The notes under the pieces: model-generated | Seen by the model: only the letters and a program-made list of their open reading frames with translations | Told to the model about the DNA's origin: nothing | The model's database searches: none | Origin: Alphaproteobacteria bacterium UBA6189 | GTDB lineage: Bacteria; Pseudomonadota; Alphaproteobacteria; Rickettsiales; UBA3002 | NCBI GenBank assembly: GCA_002422745.1 | Contig: DITH01000137.1 | Location: 6,223 to 16,357 of the forward strand | Direction of reading: 5' to 3' | DNA length: 10,135 nucleotides | Shown: one piece after another, positions 1 to 5,707 of the stretch | Layout: the number at the start of each line of letters is the position of its first letter | How positions within the stretch are numbered: the stretch's first letter is position 1 | Position numbers and translations under genes: made by a program

Positions 1-406
1 GCAGAATGCCCTCGCGAAATTCGGTTACCTGTTTGCCGTCGCGCAGGACGATCGCGTCCTTGCCCACCAGATCGATCCGGCTGATGTGGCTGTCAAGGTT
101 GATGCGGATGCACGGCCAGTTCAGGCGCGCCGCTACCTGTTCGATATGGGTGGATTTCCCAGTACCGTGATAGCCCTGCACCAACACGCGGCGGTTATGG
201 ATAAACCCGGCAAGAATCGCCTCGGTGGTGGCCTGGTCGAACTGGTAACTCTCATCTATCGCGGGGGTAAGAGGGTGTGGCTCGGCGAATGCCACGGGCT
301 TAAGTGTCGAGGCGAAGCCAAACAGCTTTTCGGTGCTGGCTTTTTTCGCTGGGGTTTGCTCAAAATCTGCCGGGGTAGTGACGGCTTCCTGGGATTTCTT
401 TTTCAT
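1..406 (-). CDS. cobS: Cobaltochelatase subunit CobS (AAA+ ATPase), N-terminal 135 residues
   Basis: Partial gene: the C-terminal part lies beyond the left edge. CobS is the AAA+ ATPase that works with CobT and CobN to insert cobalt into hydrogenobyrinic acid a,c-diamide in aerobic cobalamin synthesis, in the cytoplasm. Visible in the sequence: a low-complexity N-terminal tail (residues 1-30), a Walker A loop GYHGTGKST at residues 78-86, and the family-typical run RINLDSHISRIDLVGKD at about 101-117, followed by the VTEFREGIL segment at the cut end. The ATG at 406 directly abuts the TAA (409-407) of the lipoprotein gene, so translation is probably coupled. The position downstream of a J-domain gene that diverges from bolA matches the usual alphaproteobacterial context, where cobT normally follows. 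Walker B and the sensor motifs are outside the window. Identification is confident; whether the organism makes cobalamin cannot be judged here. Confidence 0.93.
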   Translation of the reverse strand, partial: MKKKSQEAVTTPADFEQTPAKKASTEKLFGFASTLKPVAFAEPHPLTPAIDESYQFDQATTEAILAGFIHNRRVLVQGYHGTGKSTHIEQVAARLNWPCIRINLDSHISRIDLVGKDAIVLRDGKQVTEFREGIL

Positions 407-940
407 TTATTCCTCTTTGCTTAAATCGCGGTCATCGAACCGGCAAGCAGGGTTGCGAACGACATTATACAGGCTTTGCTCCTCAATTTGCCAGTACTCG
501 CGCTTGTTGGCGATATCGGTCAGCAGCGCTTCCGTGTCGGCATTCAGGGTTTCCAACTTTACCGTATCGCGTTTCAGGCTCACCGGGGCATTGGGGTATT
601 CCCGCTCGAACAGGTCACGCATGGCGGGGTCGAGGCGGAAGCGCTGGAAAATACCGTTCTGTACGGCGAAGCGGTAGAGTCGCCCGCCTACATCCTCAGG
701 CTCTTTTTTCAGTAACAGGTAGGTGTTGCCTTCCAGCGTCCAGCCATGGGCGAGCGTGTCCATCGCCAGCCCTTCCGGATTACGGCGATACTCCGTGGCG
801 TAAATCGTCTCGGCCAGTTTGCTCAAACACGGATCGGCCGAGGAATCTTTCCAGGCAGCGCCGAAATCCTCAACGATGATACAGCCCGAAAGCAGCAGCA
901 GGGCGACCATCGACGCGAAACGGGTAGGAAACTTTACCAT
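407..940 (-). CDS. Small putative outer-membrane lipoprotein of unknown function
   Basis: A 177-residue protein that I do not recognise as a named family. The N-terminus is a clear lipoprotein signal: charged start (K3, R7), hydrophobic stretch 11-17, then the lipobox L17-S18-G19-C20. Cys20 would be lipidated. The residue after it is Ile rather than Asp, which in Gram-negatives favours outer-membrane sorting. The mature part is mixed and charged with no further membrane segment, and has two more cysteines (one near residue 38, one near 166). The gene lies four bases or fewer from the J-domain gene upstream and abuts cobS downstream, so all three are very probably one transcript. An envelope lipoprotein between a cytosolic co-chaperone and a cobaltochelatase ATPase is unexpected, and nothing in the sequence links it to cobalt handling. 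The ATG at 940 is chosen because the signal peptide begins there. Confidence 0.85.
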   Translation of the reverse strand: MVKFPTRFASMVALLLLSGCIIVEDFGAAWKDSSADPCLSKLAETIYATEYRRNPEGLAMDTLAHGWTLEGNTYLLLKKEPEDVGGRLYRFAVQNGIFQRFRLDPAMRDLFEREYPNAPVSLKRDTVKLETLNADTEALLTDIANKREYWQIEEQSLYNVVRNPACRFDDRDLSKEE

Positions 941-943
941 GGG

Positions 944-1489
944 TTACTCCACATAATGCGCCATCAGGTAATGATAGGCGGCGGTGATTCGTTTAAACGT
1001 GTCTTCCGCGCGCTGATTGCCCGTATTCACATCGGGATGGTATTTTTTCACCAGCTCGCGGTACTGCGCTTTAATAGCGGGCTTATCACTCGGGTGGGCG
1101 AGGTCAAGCATCGCCAGCGCATCTTTTGATTTTGCGCTGATCGGTTTGGCGCTGGCGACATGGTCGCGGGCCTGACCGTCGCTAAACATGCGGACAAAAG
1201 CCTCTTCCAGTTTGTGCTGGGCGTCGGCCCCCAAACGATCGCCCCGCCAGGTCGGACGATGGCCGAGCGTGGCCTCTTTCTGGAAGGCGTAGATCTCTTC
1301 CTGGCTCATGCCCTCGAAATAATTCCAGTTTTTGTTGAATTCGCGGATATGGCCTTCGCACAGCCATTGGTAATCGTGCAAATTTTGGCGCGACCGCGGT
1401 GCACGGAAATTTCCCGGCGCATCGCAGCCTGGCCAGGCGCAGCCAAAGCCGCTGTCCTGAAGTTCTTCCGATTTTTTTCGTTTGGCCAT
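944..1489 (-). CDS. J-domain (DnaJ-like) protein with N-terminal cysteine cluster
   Basis: A 181-residue co-chaperone-like protein. The C-terminal part (about 123-178) is a J domain with the obligatory HPD motif at 151-153 in the context KKYHPDVN, which in this family stimulates the ATPase of an Hsp70 (DnaK). There is no Gly/Phe region and no DnaJ-type zinc finger, so it is a short class III type J protein and not DnaJ itself. The N-terminal part has C17, C22, C44 and H47, spaced like a small zinc site, with the run CAWPGCDAPGNFRAP. Such N-terminally extended J proteins next to cobS and bolA are a familiar alphaproteobacterial arrangement (established knowledge). The gene starts only 29 bp from the divergent bolA start, so its promoter must overlap bolA coding sequence. 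The ATG at 1489 is preceded by AGAAGA, a weak ribosome-binding site. The Hsp70 client is unknown. Confidence 0.9.
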   Translation of the reverse strand: MAKRKKSEELQDSGFGCAWPGCDAPGNFRAPRSRQNLHDYQWLCEGHIREFNKNWNYFEGMSQEEIYAFQKEATLGHRPTWRGDRLGADAQHKLEEAFVRMFSDGQARDHVASAKPISAKSKDALAMLDLAHPSDKPAIKAQYRELVKKYHPDVNTGNQRAEDTFKRITAAYHYLMAHYVE

Positions 1490-1518
1490 GTCTTCTATCT
1501 ATGGTCTAAGCCTGGCTC

Positions 1519-1788
1519 ATGGCAAGTGTTGCACAGCAAATCCACACCTTACTGAATGACGCGTTCGCTCCGAACGCGCTGGAGGTGGTCGATGATTCGG
1601 CCAAACATGCCGGCCATGCCGGGGCACGGGCAGGCGGCGAATCGCATTTTACCGTGCGGGTTACCAGCGTCCATTTCAAGGGTATGGGCCGCGTCGCGCG
1701 GCACCGTGCAGTCTATGCCGCGTTAAAGCCCCTGCTCGATGCGGGATTGCACGCCCTGGCCATCGATGCTCGTGTGCCGGGGGAGTAG
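1519..1788 (+). CDS. bolA: BolA family protein
   Basis: An 89-residue BolA/IbaG-type protein, the usual length for the family. Visible signature: LEVVDDSAKHAGHAGA (about 21-36), the GESHFTV strand (40-46), and the helical segment with HFKG and RVARHRAVYAAL (52-69). It contains no cysteine. BolA proteins partner with monothiol glutaredoxins to bind a [2Fe-2S] cluster through conserved histidines and act in iron-sulfur trafficking and stress-linked regulation (established for the family). Here the glutaredoxin partner is not in the window. The gene diverges from the J-domain gene with 29 bp between start codons and ends directly before the GTG of the next gene, suggesting coupled expression with it. 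No strong Shine-Dalgarno is seen before 1519; the start is chosen by fit to the family N-terminus. Confidence 0.92.
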   Translation: MASVAQQIHTLLNDAFAPNALEVVDDSAKHAGHAGARAGGESHFTVRVTSVHFKGMGRVARHRAVYAALKPLLDAGLHALAIDARVPGE

Positions 1789-1789
1789 C

Positions 1790-2515
1790 GTGCATCCGAG
1801 GATTCAGAATCTTTACTATCTCGATGAAGCAGGCCATGCGCATATGAAGGAATTGCTGAGCCGCCTGCAGTCGGCCGGGGTGGTTTTTTATCAGGATATC
1901 GCGCGGGCGTCGCAGCATAGTATGGACCTTGAGCGTGAAACGCAAAAGAGTAAAAAAGAACTGCCCACTCAGAGTGGGAAAGAAAGCACCGACAAAACGC
2001 TGAAAGAGCTTATATTTCGCGTTATCAATCTGGAACATGCGTCGCGTCTTCAGCAGTTTACATACATCAATATTCAGCGGGATTTTTTGTTGGAACTAGG
2101 CATGCTGCAGCAGGAGATGACGCAGCTGTTGGAGCAGGCCGAACCGCCTCTGGCGCAACGCGATAAGCTAACGGTTAAAGACAACAATCAGCTTTTTATG
2201 GAGCTGGCGGCACCGCTATATAATTTCCTGAACATGGATATCGTTTCGCCGGTAGAGAGGATTAACCTTGCCCAGCTTCAGGAGGATTTGAGTACCTGCC
2301 AAAACTTAAACGAACGCTGGGCAAACAGCCTCGTAACCAAAGATTATAAGCAAGCTAAAAGTGCAGAGGAAAGTTTGCGTACGGCGGAGAGCCGATGGGA
2401 AACACAGATCAATCGCTTCGCCCACCAGTTGGATACGGTCATTATGCGCTGTAAGGATGTTGAAGAGCTCTTTGCGCCCTTGGGCAGCGCACCTGGTGCT
2501 GGTAAAGGCCGTTAG
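1790..2515 (+). CDS. Hypothetical helical protein, translationally coupled to bolA
   Basis: I do not recognise this 241-residue protein. It is rich in Leu, Gln, Glu and Lys with long stretches that should be alpha-helical or coiled coil (for example around LLELGMLQQEMTQLLEQAE and LRTAESRWETQINRFAHQL). There is no signal peptide or membrane segment, so it is probably cytoplasmic. A GTG at 1790 is preferred: GGGGGAG lies 4-5 bases upstream, just before the bolA TAG (1786-1788). An in-frame ATG further upstream at 1739 would overlap bolA by 50 nt, and the ATG at 1844 has no ribosome site. The C-terminus is Gly/Ala rich (APGAGKGR). Its stop is only 2 bp from the stop of convergent ogt. Length and helical repeats recall chaperone-like or export-chaperone-like small proteins (the coiled C-terminal half resembles FlgN-type folds in character only), but I see no diagnostic motif. 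Confidence 0.75.
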   Translation: MHPRIQNLYYLDEAGHAHMKELLSRLQSAGVVFYQDIARASQHSMDLERETQKSKKELPTQSGKESTDKTLKELIFRVINLEHASRLQQFTYINIQRDFLLELGMLQQEMTQLLEQAEPPLAQRDKLTVKDNNQLFMELAAPLYNFLNMDIVSPVERINLAQLQEDLSTCQNLNERWANSLVTKDYKQAKSAEESLRTAESRWETQINRFAHQLDTVIMRCKDVEELFAPLGSAPGAGKGR

Positions 2516-2517
2516 CG

Positions 2518-3054
2518 TTAGGCCACTTGCGCCTGCACTGCTCCGGCAGTTGCCTCCAACGCCAGAAGCTGCTCTTTCACTGCCAGCCCGCCCAGCGAAA
2601 ATCCACCCAGCGTGCCATCTTTAGCGACGACACGATGACAGGGGATGACGAGTGGCAATGGATTGGCACCGCACGCCGAAGCCACAGCCCGCACCGCACG
2701 CGGAAATCCAACGCGATCAGCCAGCATGGAATAGCTGATCGTTTCACCATAGGGAATTTTGGTCAGCGCCAGCCACACCATGCGTTGCAGCGGCGTGCCA
2801 CCAGCCAATTCGTAGGGAAGGGTAAGGGGGGCTTCGCTGCGGAAATACGCATCGAGCGCCGGGCGAAGACTGGTGAAATAACTCTCCAACGGTGTCATGC
2901 TGGCATGCGGGTACAGTGCCGCGGCTTGCTGATAGGCATCCGCCCCCGTATCGAGCAGGCGAATCGCCCGCAAGGCACGGCCGCTGGCCACCAGCAACAA
3001 GGTGCCGATGGGCGTGTTATGGGTGCTGTAAAAAAGTGTTTCGGGCGCAGCCAT
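2518..3054 (-). CDS. ogt: Methylated-DNA--[protein]-cysteine S-methyltransferase (Ogt/AGT type)
   Basis: A 178-residue suicide DNA-repair protein that transfers the alkyl group from O6-alkylguanine (and O4-alkylthymine) to its own cysteine. The active site is VIPCHRVV with nucleophile Cys139 and the adjacent His/Arg. The DNA-binding helix reads FPRAVRAVASACGANP (117-132) with the Arg finger at about R122, and KIPYGETISY (99-108) precedes it. The N-terminal domain (1-80) is short and lacks the AdaA zinc site, so this is the stand-alone Ogt type and not Ada. Two starts are possible, GTG at 3057 and ATG at 3054. GGAG at 3061-3064 is 6 bases from the ATG, so I take the ATG. It follows parA with a gap of about 21 bp on the same strand and probably shares its transcript. 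The 3' end converges on the helical-protein gene with only 2 bp between stop codons. Confidence 0.93.
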   Translation of the reverse strand: MAAPETLFYSTHNTPIGTLLLVASGRALRAIRLLDTGADAYQQAAALYPHASMTPLESYFTSLRPALDAYFRSEAPLTLPYELAGGTPLQRMVWLALTKIPYGETISYSMLADRVGFPRAVRAVASACGANPLPLVIPCHRVVAKDGTLGGFSLGGLAVKEQLLALEATAGAVQAQVA

Positions 3055-3075
3055 CACCAGCTCCTATTTATTATA

Positions 3076-3732
3076 TTAGGCGGATTTCTTAGCGTCGGCC
3101 GCTTTGCGGTTGAGGTAGGTCATGATTTCCTTGCCCAAGGCGCGCACTTCATCGGCCGCGATGCTGTTGGGCGCCGCTTCTGTGACACCCAGCCCATGCA
3201 TCAGCGCACCGGCGAAAATAACACGATTGCCGAACCGGTTGCCGGCCAACCCGACCATGTCGCCGGAAATCGCCTCTGTCAGCTTGGCTTGGGGATGCAC
3301 GCGGTTAAGCACCATTTTCACCGGCACTTTTTCCTGTTTGCAGATCTGAATCGTCGCGCTCGTTGCCCAGACATCCATTGGGCTTGGCTGCAGCGGGATC
3401 ACCACCAGGTCGGCCGCGCGCACGGCGCTTCGGGCTTCGGCCTCGGTATGGGGTGGGCAATCGACCACAATAATATCATGGGTATATTTCAGCCGGTCGA
3501 TTTCGCTGCGTACACGCCAGCCGGAAATCGCGGCAAACGTGATGTTCGCGCCATCTTCACCCAGCACCGATTCGCGTACCTTGTACCATTGGGTAAGCGA
3601 ACCCTGCGGGTCGGTATCGATAATCGCCACTTTGCGTTTCTGGTTGGCCCACGCCACTGCCAAATGGGCGGCCATGGTCGTTTTACCGGCCCCGCCTTTT
3701 TGCTGTGCAACTGTAATGACGCGTGCTACCAA
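3076..3732 (-). CDS. ParA/MinD-family ATPase (orphan, chromosomal type)
   Basis: A 219-residue deviant-Walker ATPase. Motifs in order: KGGAGKTT (residues 12-19) with the signature Lys at position 12, IIDTDPQGS (37-45), Walker B IIVVDCPPHTE (D91), and the run AADLVVIPLQPSPMD typical of the small ParA group. There is no N-terminal helix-turn-helix and no parB next to it, so this is not the plasmid type Ia and not obviously the chromosomal parAB pair. It may position another cargo, as related orphan ParAs do. Start choice: an in-frame TTG at 3732 gives the family N-terminus (M)VARVITVAQQ and has GAGG seven bases upstream. The TTG at 3768 would add 12 residues that do not look like the family. 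No ATG is available before Walker A. It precedes ogt in the same direction with a short gap, and diverges from sua5 with about 95 bp between starts. Confidence 0.88.
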   Translation of the reverse strand: MVARVITVAQQKGGAGKTTMAAHLAVAWANQKRKVAIIDTDPQGSLTQWYKVRESVLGEDGANITFAAISGWRVRSEIDRLKYTHDIIVVDCPPHTEAEARSAVRAADLVVIPLQPSPMDVWATSATIQICKQEKVPVKMVLNRVHPQAKLTEAISGDMVGLAGNRFGNRVIFAGALMHGLGVTEAAPNSIAADEVRALGKEIMTYLNRKAADAKKSA

Positions 3733-3814
3733 CGGACAACCTCGGGGAAAAACACTTCTTTGACACAAGAATTCGGACTTGCCGAGCGACTCGGGTTAAA
3801 TGTAGGCGCAACAC

Positions 3815-3820
3815 TATATA
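3815..3820 (+). promoter_or_regulatory. Possible -10 element of a leaderless sua5 transcript
   Basis: TATATA lies seven bases upstream of the ATG at 3827, and no ribosome-binding site is present between them. That spacing would put the transcription start at the A of the start codon. The matching -35 region (about 3792-3797) is weak, so the call rests on the -10 box and on the absence of a Shine-Dalgarno. Confidence 0.3.
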
Positions 3821-3826
3821 TTGTCA

Positions 3827-4792
3827 ATGAAACCGCCGGAAATACCAGATATTGATGTGACCATTGTGGATAAGGCCTTAACCGTTTGGAAAGCGGGTGG
3901 ACTTGTCGCGATGCCGACGGAAACGGTCTATGGGCTTGCCGCCGATGCGACCGATGGGGCCGCCGTGGCCCGCATCTACCAGTTGAAAGACCGTCCCCAA
4001 TTCAACCCGCTCATTGTGCATGTGGCCGATATTGCCACCGCCGAACGCTATGGCGAATGGACGGAGCTGGCCGACGCCCTAGCCGCCGATTATTGGCCGG
4101 GACCACTCACGCTGGTGCTAAAGCGCCGTGTGGATTGCCCCGCCAGCGAGCTCGTTTCAGCCGGTGGCGATACCATCGCCCTCCGCTGCCCGGCGCATCC
4201 GGTGGCGCATCGGTTGCTGAGTGCGTGGGGCGGCGGGCTGGCCGCGCCAAGCGCCAACCACTCCGGCCGTGTAAGCCCAACGACTGCCCAGCATGTGCGC
4301 GATGAATTCGGCGATGCCGTACTCGTGATCGATGGAGGGCCGTGCCAACATGGCATCGAGTCGACCGTACTCGACCTATCCGGCGAGGTGCCAACGATTT
4401 TGCGTCCCGGTAGTATCACCCTGCCGATGATTCAGTATGTAGTGCGCGGACTTGATCCGCAGGCCAGCGTAGCGATTGCGGGTGCCGGAAGCGCCATCCG
4501 CTCGCCGGGGCAACTGGCGTCGCATTACGCGCCGAGCATTCCGGTGCGGGTGAACGCTACCAGCGTCGGCCCTCAGGAAGCCCTCCTTGCGTTTGGACCA
4601 TCGCCCCTGGCGGGTGCCGCGGCGATGCGCAACCTTTCGGCGCGCGGCGATCTCGTCGAAGCGGCATCGCAGCTCTTCGCCCATCTACGGGCGCTCGACG
4701 ATCCATCCCACAGCGCCATTGCGGTCATGCCCATCCCGGCCGAAGGGATAGGCGAGGCGATTAACGACCGACTGCGCCGCGCCAGCGCGTAA
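3827..4792 (+). CDS. sua5: Threonylcarbamoyl-AMP synthase, Sua5 type
   Basis: A 321-residue Sua5 protein, which makes threonylcarbamoyl-AMP from Thr, bicarbonate and ATP. This is the first step of t6A37 formation on tRNAs reading ANN codons; TsaB/TsaD/TsaE complete it. Seen in the sequence: GGLVAMPTETVYGLAADA (24-41), the KxR element LKDRPQFNPLIVHV (K54, R56), WPGPLTLVL (90-98), PSANHSGRVSPT (S142, N144) and the nucleotide-pocket region GPCQHGIESTVLDL. The YrdC domain (about 10-200) is followed by a linker containing SPGQLASHYAP (226-236) and a C-terminal Sua5 domain, so it is the long form and not TsaC. The ATG at 3827 has no Shine-Dalgarno. An AT-rich TATATA at 3815-3820 sits seven bases before it, so a leaderless transcript is possible. 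A TTG six bases upstream is the other start. Confidence 0.95.
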   Translation: MKPPEIPDIDVTIVDKALTVWKAGGLVAMPTETVYGLAADATDGAAVARIYQLKDRPQFNPLIVHVADIATAERYGEWTELADALAADYWPGPLTLVLKRRVDCPASELVSAGGDTIALRCPAHPVAHRLLSAWGGGLAAPSANHSGRVSPTTAQHVRDEFGDAVLVIDGGPCQHGIESTVLDLSGEVPTILRPGSITLPMIQYVVRGLDPQASVAIAGAGSAIRSPGQLASHYAPSIPVRVNATSVGPQEALLAFGPSPLAGAAAMRNLSARGDLVEAASQLFAHLRALDDPSHSAIAVMPIPAEGIGEAINDRLRRASA

Positions 4793-4813
4793 GCTCCAGC
4801 AGCCGTGGCTGTG

Positions 4814-5551
4814 TCAGCCATACCGGGCATTGCGGGCATGCAGCGCATAATGCTGGAGCGCGCTGGCATTTTGCAGGGCGCTTAGCCCCTCTTTAGTATT
4901 GTTGAAATACACATAGACCTGCTCGAGCGCATGATGCTCGAGCGAACGCAGCAGCTGCTTTAAAAAGACATCGACATAGGTGCCGCGATAAAGCCCCTTG
5001 GTGCCGTTCATGCGCAGGTAGGCAAACGGCGCGGTGTAGGTGCGCGGCGTCCATCCTTTGCAATGCACGTGCACCAGGGCGGCGTGCGCGTCGAACAGCA
5101 ACCCATGCACCTTGTCGGTATGCCAGCTTTCATGCCGCATCTCGAAGGCATAGCGATGATGCCGCGGCAACGCGGCGAGGAAATCGGCCAGCAACGCTTC
5201 GTCCACCGTCAGGCTTTTGGGCAGTTGAAATAAAATGGGCCCGCATTTGGCGCCCAGGTGACGCAGCGGCTGCAGAAAATCCTCCAGCGCCTCGAGGTCG
5301 CGCAACCTTCCTTCATGCGTAATGCCCCGCCAGGCCTTCACGGCGAAGGTGAAATTGGCCGGGGTACGTTTGGCCCAGCTGGCCAGCAACTGCGGCGTTG
5401 GCAGTCGATGGAAGGTCTGATTGACCTCCACCGTGTGAAAGTGCCGCGCATAATATGCGATCTCATGGCCGAGCCGGGGATAGAACCCTCGCTTCCAATC
5501 CGGGTAGCTGAATCCCGACGTGCCGCTGATGAGGAATGGCTGCTGCTCCAT
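4814..5551 (-). CDS. DUF72 / YecE-family protein
   Basis: A 245-residue member of the DUF72 (YecE-like) family, a TIM-barrel-like group of unresolved biochemical role. Family marks visible: ISGTSGFSYPDWKRGFYP near the N-terminus, YYARHFHTVEVNQTFHRLP, FTFAVKAWRGITHEGRL, the acidic/aromatic core ILFQLPKSL and YAFEMRHESWH, the YLRMNGTKGLYRGTY segment, and YVYFNNTKEG near the C-terminus. The usual family length is about 240-300 residues, so it is complete. AAGGTG six bases before the ATG at 5551 supports that start over the in-frame GTG at 5560, which lies inside this ribosome-binding sequence. It converges with sua5 (21 bp between stops, no T-tract terminator) and diverges from the PIN-like gene. 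I assign no enzymatic function. Confidence 0.9.
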   Translation of the reverse strand: MEQQPFLISGTSGFSYPDWKRGFYPRLGHEIAYYARHFHTVEVNQTFHRLPTPQLLASWAKRTPANFTFAVKAWRGITHEGRLRDLEALEDFLQPLRHLGAKCGPILFQLPKSLTVDEALLADFLAALPRHHRYAFEMRHESWHTDKVHGLLFDAHAALVHVHCKGWTPRTYTAPFAYLRMNGTKGLYRGTYVDVFLKQLLRSLEHHALEQVYVYFNNTKEGLSALQNASALQHYALHARNARYG

Positions 5552-5617
5552 AGCGCTCACCTTGCGCGTCAGCAGATAAAAGGTCGATGCGGTGGACGGG
5601 GGCCAACGCTATAGGAA

Positions 5618-5635
5618 AATGTCACGCGAATGTCA
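5618..5635 (+). repeat. Tandem AATGTCA heptamer, 11-bp period (possible operator)
   Basis: AATGTCA occurs at 5618-5624 and again at 5629-5635. The 11-bp offset is about one helical turn, so both copies face the same side of DNA. It lies in the divergent region between the DUF72 gene and the PIN-like gene, 24 bp before the TATAAT box. Only two copies are present; chance is not excluded. Confidence 0.35.
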
Positions 5636-5658
5636 TGCTCCCTGCGGTGCGACACACG

Positions 5659-5664
5659 TATAAT
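5659..5664 (+). promoter_or_regulatory. Perfect TATAAT -10 box upstream of the PIN-like gene
   Basis: A consensus TATAAT stands about 44 bp before the start codon at 5708. No good TTGACA-like element is found 16-18 bp upstream, which would fit an activator-dependent promoter. The tandem AATGTCA repeat just upstream (5618-5635) is placed where a regulator could act. Confidence 0.45.
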
Positions 5665-5677
5665 CGCAAGAAAATAC

Positions 5678-5695
5678 GCCAGGTATCACCCTGGC
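5678..5695 (+). promoter_or_regulatory. Leader hairpin immediately before the ribosome-binding site
   Basis: GCCAGG (5678-5683), a six-base loop and CCTGGC (5690-5695) form a perfect 6-bp stem. It ends one base before the strong Shine-Dalgarno GAGGAGAG (5697-5704) of the PIN-like gene. Because it is between the TATAAT box and the start codon, it would be in the mRNA leader and could influence ribosome access. Confidence 0.4.
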
Positions 5696-5707
5696 CGAGG
5701 AGAGAAC

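Noticed and set aside
1739..1789. Upstream ATG extension of the helical-protein gene
   Set aside because: It would overlap bolA by 50 nt and lacks a ribosome site; the GTG at 1790 has one.
2527..3855. Long 442-codon open frame on the plus strand
   Set aside because: It lies antisense to ogt and parA, both of which have clear family motifs; its translation has no recognisable domain.
4800..4819. Alternating CAGCC/GGCTG hairpins between sua5 and the DUF72 gene as a terminator
   Set aside because: The stems are five bp with two- or three-base loops and there is no T-run on either strand.
5630..5707. Upstream ATG extension of the PIN-like gene
   Set aside because: The added residues cross the TATAAT box and leader hairpin; ATG 5708 has a strong Shine-Dalgarno.
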